Assembly (NCBI GenBank): GCA_002329495.1
Contig: DCTH01000156.1
Location: 5,077 to 24,087 of the forward strand
Length of the DNA: 19,011 bases
Source of the DNA: Syntrophothermus sp. UBA1445
GTDB taxonomy: Bacteria; Bacillota; Syntrophomonadia; Syntrophomonadales; DTU052
Direction: 5' to 3'
The translations under genes were made by a program, and so were the position numbers. Position 1 is the stretch's first letter. Every line of letters begins with the position of its first letter. This document shows positions 15,061 through 19,011 of this stretch, in pieces. The notes beneath the pieces are model-generated. The model saw nothing but the letters and a program-made list of their open reading frames with translations, made no database searches and was not told the DNA's origin.

Positions 15061-16176
15061 TCACCCCGTGAAGGCATCCTTTACTTTGTTAAAAATGCCT
15101 TTACGGTCGTGTTTTTTCTCCTCTTCATCGCCAAACTTCCGCAATAGTTCTTTCTGTTTATCAGTCAGTTTTGTGGGAGTAACAACCTTTACGAACACAA
15201 TCTGATCGCCACGCCGGTGACCCCGGATATGAGGAATGCCCTTCCCCTTTAAGGTAAAGCTGCTTCCAGTCTGAGTCCCTTCGGGAATCTTGATGCTCCC
15301 GTTGCCATCGAGAACCGGTACCTCAACTTCATCCCCCATGGCCGCCTGGACGAAAGATATTGGCACCTCACAATAGACATCAAAGCCGCGACGTTCAAAC
15401 ACCTTGTGTGGTTTAACCTCAATATAAACGTAAAGGTCTCCGGGAGGACCGCCGTTTATACCCGGTTCACCCTCACCCTGCATGCGCAGCTTGGAGCCGG
15501 TGTCAACCCCGGCAGGAACGCGCAGCGTTACCCGACGGTTACGCCTTACTTTACCCTGGCCATGGCAGTTCTTACACGGCTTTTCTACTATTTTGCCGCT
15601 GCCTGCGCAACGAGTACAGGTCCTGACGGTTTCAAACCTCCCCAGAGGAGTGCTTTGCAGGCTGCGCACCTGTCCTTTTCCATTACATGTAGGACAGGAT
15701 TTGACCGAGGTGCCGGGCTCGGCGCCGCTGCCTTCACAGACCTCACAATCCTCCAGGCGGGGAAACTGGATCTCTTTCTCCGCCCCAAATGCGGCATCCT
15801 CAAAATCAATGGTTACCTGCATCTCCCGGTCCGCCCCACGTTGCGGCCCTGTACGCCGGCGTCGACCGCCGCCGCCAAAAAAGATATCAAATATATCTCC
15901 CACGCCACCGATATCAAAGTCAAAACCAGCACCGCCAAAGCCCTGTTCGGGATCAAAGGCTGAATGGCCGAACTGATCGTACTGCCTGCGTTTTTGCTCG
16001 TCACTGAGCACTGCATAGGCCTCGTTCAGTTCCTTCATCTTAACGGCAGCTTCTTCCTTGTCTTTGGCAACATCAGGATGATATTTCAAGGCCGCATTAC
16101 GATAGGCTTTTTTAATCTCTTCCGGAGAAGCATTACGGGAAACACCCAAAACCTCATAGTAATCCCGCTTTGCCAC
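15061..16176 (-). CDS. dnaJ: Chaperone protein DnaJ
   Basis: DnaJ delivers unfolded clients to DnaK and stimulates its ATPase. The 371 residues have the complete type I layout: J domain (1-70) with HPD at 33-35, a glycine/phenylalanine-rich linker (about 75-105), a zinc-binding domain with four CxxCxGxG units (C144/C147, C161/C164, C187/C190, C201/C204), and the C-terminal substrate-binding domains. The start is a GTG, with AAGGTGG seven bases upstream, giving [12 protein letters not shown]. It is 195 bases after dnaK, with a terminator-like hairpin in between. No CIRCE operator is visible in the gap. Confidence 0.98.
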   Translation of the reverse strand: MAKRDYYEVLGVSRNASPEEIKKAYRNAALKYHPDVAKDKEEAAVKMKELNEAYAVLSDEQKRRQYDQFGHSAFDPEQGFGGAGFDFDIGGVGDIFDIFFGGGGRRRRTGPQRGADREMQVTIDFEDAAFGAEKEIQFPRLEDCEVCEGSGAEPGTSVKSCPTCNGKGQVRSLQSTPLGRFETVRTCTRCAGSGKIVEKPCKNCHGQGKVRRNRRVTLRVPAGVDTGSKLRMQGEGEPGINGGPPGDLYVYIEVKPHKVFERRGFDVYCEVPISFVQAAMGDEVEVPVLDGNGSIKIPEGTQTGSSFTLKGKGIPHIRGHRRGDQIVFVKVVTPTKLTDKQKELLRKFGDEEEKKHDRKGIFNKVKDAFTG

Positions 16177-16306
16177 AATAAAACCACCTTTCGGGGTATC
16201 GGATGTATTTGCTAGATAAACTTTCTGATAAAAATAAAACCAGTCAGGAGATAAAAAATCTCTTACTACTATATCATAACCCAGGCATTACAGAACCGGG
16301 AAAAGA

Positions 16307-16348
16307 ACAAAAATAAGGGTCATCGGGGGCCAATCTTTCTGACCCCCG
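16307..16348 (-). terminator. Terminator-like hairpin between dnaK and dnaJ
   Basis: On the minus strand CGGGGGTCA (16340-16348) pairs with TGGCCCCCG (16324-16332), nine pairs with one G-U and a seven-base loop. A TTATTTTTGTT run follows about seven bases after the stem, which is farther than in a textbook terminator. It may partly stop or stabilise the grpE-dnaK message and so lower dnaJ relative to dnaK. No convincing separate promoter for dnaJ is seen. Confidence 0.6.
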
Positions 16349-16371
16349 CAACGCCTTTATACTGCCGGTTT

Positions 16372-18174
16372 TTACTTGTTGTCATCGGGTATATCGTAAT
16401 CGGCATCATACACACCGTCGGCGGTGGTACCACCTTCCGGTGCCCCCTGCTCGTAAGCTTTGGCGGTCACCTCGTACAGGGCAGTTGTCAGTTCTTCGGT
16501 CTTGGTCTTGATCAATTCTATATCCTCACCTGCCAGGGCCTGTGACAGCTCTTCTTTGCTTGCTTTGAGCTTATCGATCAAGCTTGAGTCAACCTTGTCG
16601 CCAAAGTCTTTGATAGCTTTTTCCGCCTGGTAAACCATGCTGTCGCCCTGGTTACGCGCTTCAGCGCTCTCTCGGGATTTACGGTCCTCTTCAGCATACT
16701 TTTCGGCATCCTTGACCATCTTTTCAATCTCTTCGCTGGTCAGGCCTGAAGAGGAAGTGATGGTGATCTTTTGTTCCTTGCCAGTCGCCTTATCCTTGGC
16801 AGTTACGTTCACAATCCCGTTAACATCAATGTCAAAGGTAACCTCAATCTGGGGTACTCCCCGCGGTGCCGCCGGAATGCCCTCCAGGTGAAAACGGCCC
16901 AGGGTAACATTGTGTTTGGCCATGGAACGTTCCCCTTGAAGAACATGTATCTCCACAGAAGTCTGGCCATCAGCCGCCGTAGTGTAGATCTGGCTCTTCG
17001 AGGTAGGTATGGTGGTATTCCGGTCTATCATCTTGGTAAACACACCGCCCAGAGTCTCAATACCCAGGCTGAGCGGGGTAACATCCAGAAGCACCACGTC
17101 CTTGACCTCGCCGGCCAGCACCGCCCCTTGAATGGCCGCACCGATAGCTACCACCTCATCAGGGTTGATCCCTTTATACGGTTCCTTGCCGAGGTAGTTC
17201 TTGATGGCCTTTTGTACTGATGGCATCCTGGTTGAACCACCCACCAGTATAACCCGGTCGATTTTCTCCGGGGTCAGGCCCGAATCTTTTAAAGCCTGGC
17301 GGGTAGGACCCATGGTCTTCTCCACCAGGTCAGCCGTCAATTCGTCAAATTTGGCCCGGGTAAGTTGCTGATCCAGGTGCAGAGGTCCCTCGGATGTAGC
17401 GGTCACAAAGGGAATATTTATGTCAGTACTGGTCAAGGTCGAGAGTTCATGTTTAGCTTTCTCCGCTGCTTCTTTCAGGCGCTGTTTGGCCATCTTGTCA
17501 GTAGAAAGATCGACCCCGGTCGATTTTTTGAATTCACTCACCAGGTATTGTATGATACGGTCATCAAAATCGTCACCACCCAGACGGTTGTTGCCGCTGG
17601 TGGCCTTAACCTCGAATACCCCTTCTCCGATCTCCAAAATCGAAACGTCAAAAGTTCCTCCACCCAGGTCAAAGACAAGAATAGTCTGGGTTCCTTCCCG
17701 GTCCAGTCCGTAGGCCAGACTTGCGGCAGTAGGTTCATTTATAATGCGCAATACCTCAAGGCCCGCAATCTTCCCTGCGTCTTTGGTAGCCTGTCGCTGG
17801 GCGTCAGTAAAATATGCCGGGACTGTGATTACTGCCTGAGTAACAGGTTCCCCCAGATAAGCCTCGGCATCAGCCTTCATCTTCTGTAGAATCATTGCTG
17901 AAATCTCGGGCGGAGAGTAGTCTTTACCATCTATTTTTACCCGGTAGTTGGTCCCCATCTGCCGTTTAATGGACATGACTGTCCTATCAGGGTTGGTAAC
18001 AGCCTGTCTCTTGGCCACTCGACCAACCAATCTCTCTCCGGTTTTGGAGAAACCTACTACCGAGGGAGTAATCCTCTCCCCTTCGGTATTTGTTATTACT
18101 GTAACATCACTGCCATCCATAAATGCGATACAAGAGTTCGTAGTCCCCAAATCAATCCCTACTACTTTGCCCAA
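16372..18174 (-). CDS. dnaK: Chaperone protein DnaK (Hsp70)
   Basis: DnaK is the ATP-driven Hsp70 chaperone working with DnaJ and GrpE. With the start used here it has 600 residues: the nucleotide-binding domain with DLGTTNS (8-14), INEPTAA (about 145-151) and [10 protein letters not shown] (169-178), then the substrate-binding domain and helical lid. The N-terminal lobe lacks the insertion of about two dozen residues found in Gram-negative DnaK, supporting a Firmicutes origin. I chose a TTG at 18172-18174 because GGAGG lies eight bases upstream and the protein then begins at the family's [12 protein letters not shown]; an in-frame ATG 21 bases upstream has no ribosome binding site of its own and contains this one. 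It follows grpE by 110 bases. Confidence 0.98.
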   Translation of the reverse strand: MGKVVGIDLGTTNSCIAFMDGSDVTVITNTEGERITPSVVGFSKTGERLVGRVAKRQAVTNPDRTVMSIKRQMGTNYRVKIDGKDYSPPEISAMILQKMKADAEAYLGEPVTQAVITVPAYFTDAQRQATKDAGKIAGLEVLRIINEPTAASLAYGLDREGTQTILVFDLGGGTFDVSILEIGEGVFEVKATSGNNRLGGDDFDDRIIQYLVSEFKKSTGVDLSTDKMAKQRLKEAAEKAKHELSTLTSTDINIPFVTATSEGPLHLDQQLTRAKFDELTADLVEKTMGPTRQALKDSGLTPEKIDRVILVGGSTRMPSVQKAIKNYLGKEPYKGINPDEVVAIGAAIQGAVLAGEVKDVVLLDVTPLSLGIETLGGVFTKMIDRNTTIPTSKSQIYTTAADGQTSVEIHVLQGERSMAKHNVTLGRFHLEGIPAAPRGVPQIEVTFDIDVNGIVNVTAKDKATGKEQKITITSSSGLTSEEIEKMVKDAEKYAEEDRKSRESAEARNQGDSMVYQAEKAIKDFGDKVDSSLIDKLKASKEELSQALAGEDIELIKTKTEELTTALYEVTAKAYEQGAPEGGTTADGVYDADYDIPDDNK

Positions 18175-18284
18175 TATCAGCACCTCCGTTAACATCTTTT
18201 ATTTATGTTATTTACGCTGCTTAGCCACTTATTTAAATCCAACCGGGGATAAAGACCTGTAACTGCACCGAAGCATATCCCAAG

Positions 18285-18875
18285 CTATTTTTCTTCCGGT
18301 GACTTGGCCTGGGCTACCACCACCATACTTGGCCGTAACACCCGTTCCAGGTACATGTATCCGGTCTGGAATTCCTGGACAATGATTCCATCAGGATATT
18401 GACCGCTTTCATCTATGCTGAATGCTTCGTGAACCTGGGGGTCAAACATCTCCCCCTTCGCCGGGATGGCTTTGATGCCCTCCTGATCCAGCAGGTCCAA
18501 GAGCCGCTTTTCTATCATCTCCACTCCCTTTTGGAGTGAGGCGACATCCCCCCCCTGCTCCATAGCTGCTTTGGCTCTTTTGAAGTCATCGACAACCGGT
18601 AGTATCTTTTTGAGCAACGGCATATTTCCGAAGCGTATTAATTCTTCTCTATCCTTCTGCCAGCGCTTACGCTGGTTTTCTGCATCTGCCAGGGCCCTCA
18701 TGTATTTGTCAAAATTCTCAGCGGCCTTGGACCTTTCAGCCTCCAACTGCTCCCGAAGCAGACTGACCTCATCTTTGGTCTCCTGCCTCTCCTCCATAGG
18801 GGTGGCTTCAACCTCAGGTGCACCCTCATCTTTTAAATCCTGGTGCAGTTCATCGTTTTTTTGTTCATTGTTCAT
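18285..18875 (-). CDS. grpE: Nucleotide exchange factor GrpE
   Basis: GrpE releases ADP from DnaK and resets the chaperone cycle. The 196 residues show the family layout: an acidic, poorly conserved N-terminus (1-35), a long coiled-coil helix (about 38-95) with KYMRALADAENQRKRWQKD, and a C-terminal beta domain with the conserved MFDPQVHEAF (about 142-151) and GYMYLERVLRPSMVVVAQ. I chose the ATG at 18873-18875, with GAGG eight bases upstream; a GTG nine bases earlier leaves no room for a binding site. The heat-shock repressor gene hrcA is the expected preceding gene, but it cannot be confirmed from the bases left in the window. Confidence 0.97.
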   Translation of the reverse strand: MNNEQKNDELHQDLKDEGAPEVEATPMEERQETKDEVSLLREQLEAERSKAAENFDKYMRALADAENQRKRWQKDREELIRFGNMPLLKKILPVVDDFKRAKAAMEQGGDVASLQKGVEMIEKRLLDLLDQEGIKAIPAKGEMFDPQVHEAFSIDESGQYPDGIIVQEFQTGYMYLERVLRPSMVVVAQAKSPEEK

Positions 18876-19011
18876 CGTAGTCACCTCACAAAATCTGTAT
18901 CCCCGTACTCTGTATCCGGCGATTCGTGTTTCTTAATTACCATAACAATTCTTAGTATTGCCCTCGCCGCTTCGCCGGCAGTCGGTAAGGCCGTGATCTT
19001 ATTCTCCCTAT
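18876..19011 (-). other. 5' flank of grpE with an unassigned open frame
   Basis: One minus-strand frame stays open from the window edge to a TGA at 18881-18883 that overlaps the grpE ribosome binding site, about 43 codons. It could be the tail of a preceding gene, but it does not resemble the usual HrcA C-terminus and I cannot assign it. Another frame reads a TAG at the very edge (19008-19010), so the preceding gene may end just there instead. A 9-bp direct repeat TCTGTATCC (18894-18902 and 18909-18917, plus strand) lies here. No CIRCE operator is seen. Confidence 0.3.

Noticed and set aside
15406..15976. Plus-strand frames of 164 and 185 codons opposite dnaJ
   Set aside because: dnaJ zinc-finger and J-domain motifs fully account for this region; the antisense frames arise from its GC-rich codons.
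16177..19011. CIRCE operator (HrcA site) near the chaperone genes
   Set aside because: I found no TTAGCACTC/GAGTGCTAA pair in the gaps here; it would be expected upstream of the window.

Overview
The window reads as a housekeeping block of a spore-forming Gram-positive bacterium of the class Clostridia (Peptococcaceae or Syntrophomonadaceae-like; the genus cannot be told from the sequence alone). Evidence for this is the Firmicutes order grpE-dnaK-dnaJ-prmA-rsmE-mtaB, the rpsU-yqeY-yqfC-yqfD-phoH-pgpH-ybeY-dgkA-cdd-era block, a short Gram-positive-type DnaK without the Gram-negative insert, the sporulation proteins YqfC and YqfD, and a glycine T-box leader. All 22 genes I accept lie on the minus strand, so the text below follows transcription from high to low coordinates.

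Region 1 (19011 to 12047): the chaperone genes grpE, dnaK and dnaJ, followed by three translation-linked modifying enzymes: prmA (ribosomal protein L11), rsmE (16S rRNA) and mtaB (tRNA). A terminator-like hairpin lies between dnaK and dnaJ. Region 2 (12035 to 10780): hinT and the rpsU-yqeY pair, each with a recognisable promoter, closed by a strong intrinsic terminator.

Region 3 (10774 to 8749): a 38-codon membrane peptide gene with its own promoter and a perfect ribosome binding site, a long perfect inverted repeat, a G-rich intergenic tract, then yqfC-yqfD. Region 4 (8654 to 2658): phoH starts a tightly packed series with its own promoter: phoH, the 7TM-HD c-di-AMP phosphodiesterase, ybeY, undecaprenol kinase, cytidine deaminase, era and deoC. 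Most junctions here overlap or are only a few bases apart.

Region 5 (2520 to 1): an unrecognised membrane-anchored 324-residue protein, recO, then a promoter and T-box riboswitch (specifier GGC) driving glyQ, which runs off the window.

Half of the genes appear to start at GTG or TTG. I see no mobile element, CRISPR array, tRNA or rRNA. I do not see an obviously new multigene system. The least explained items are the 324-residue protein, the 38-residue membrane peptide and the structured DNA between that peptide gene and yqfC. All functional calls are by recognition of family motifs and gene order, with no database search.
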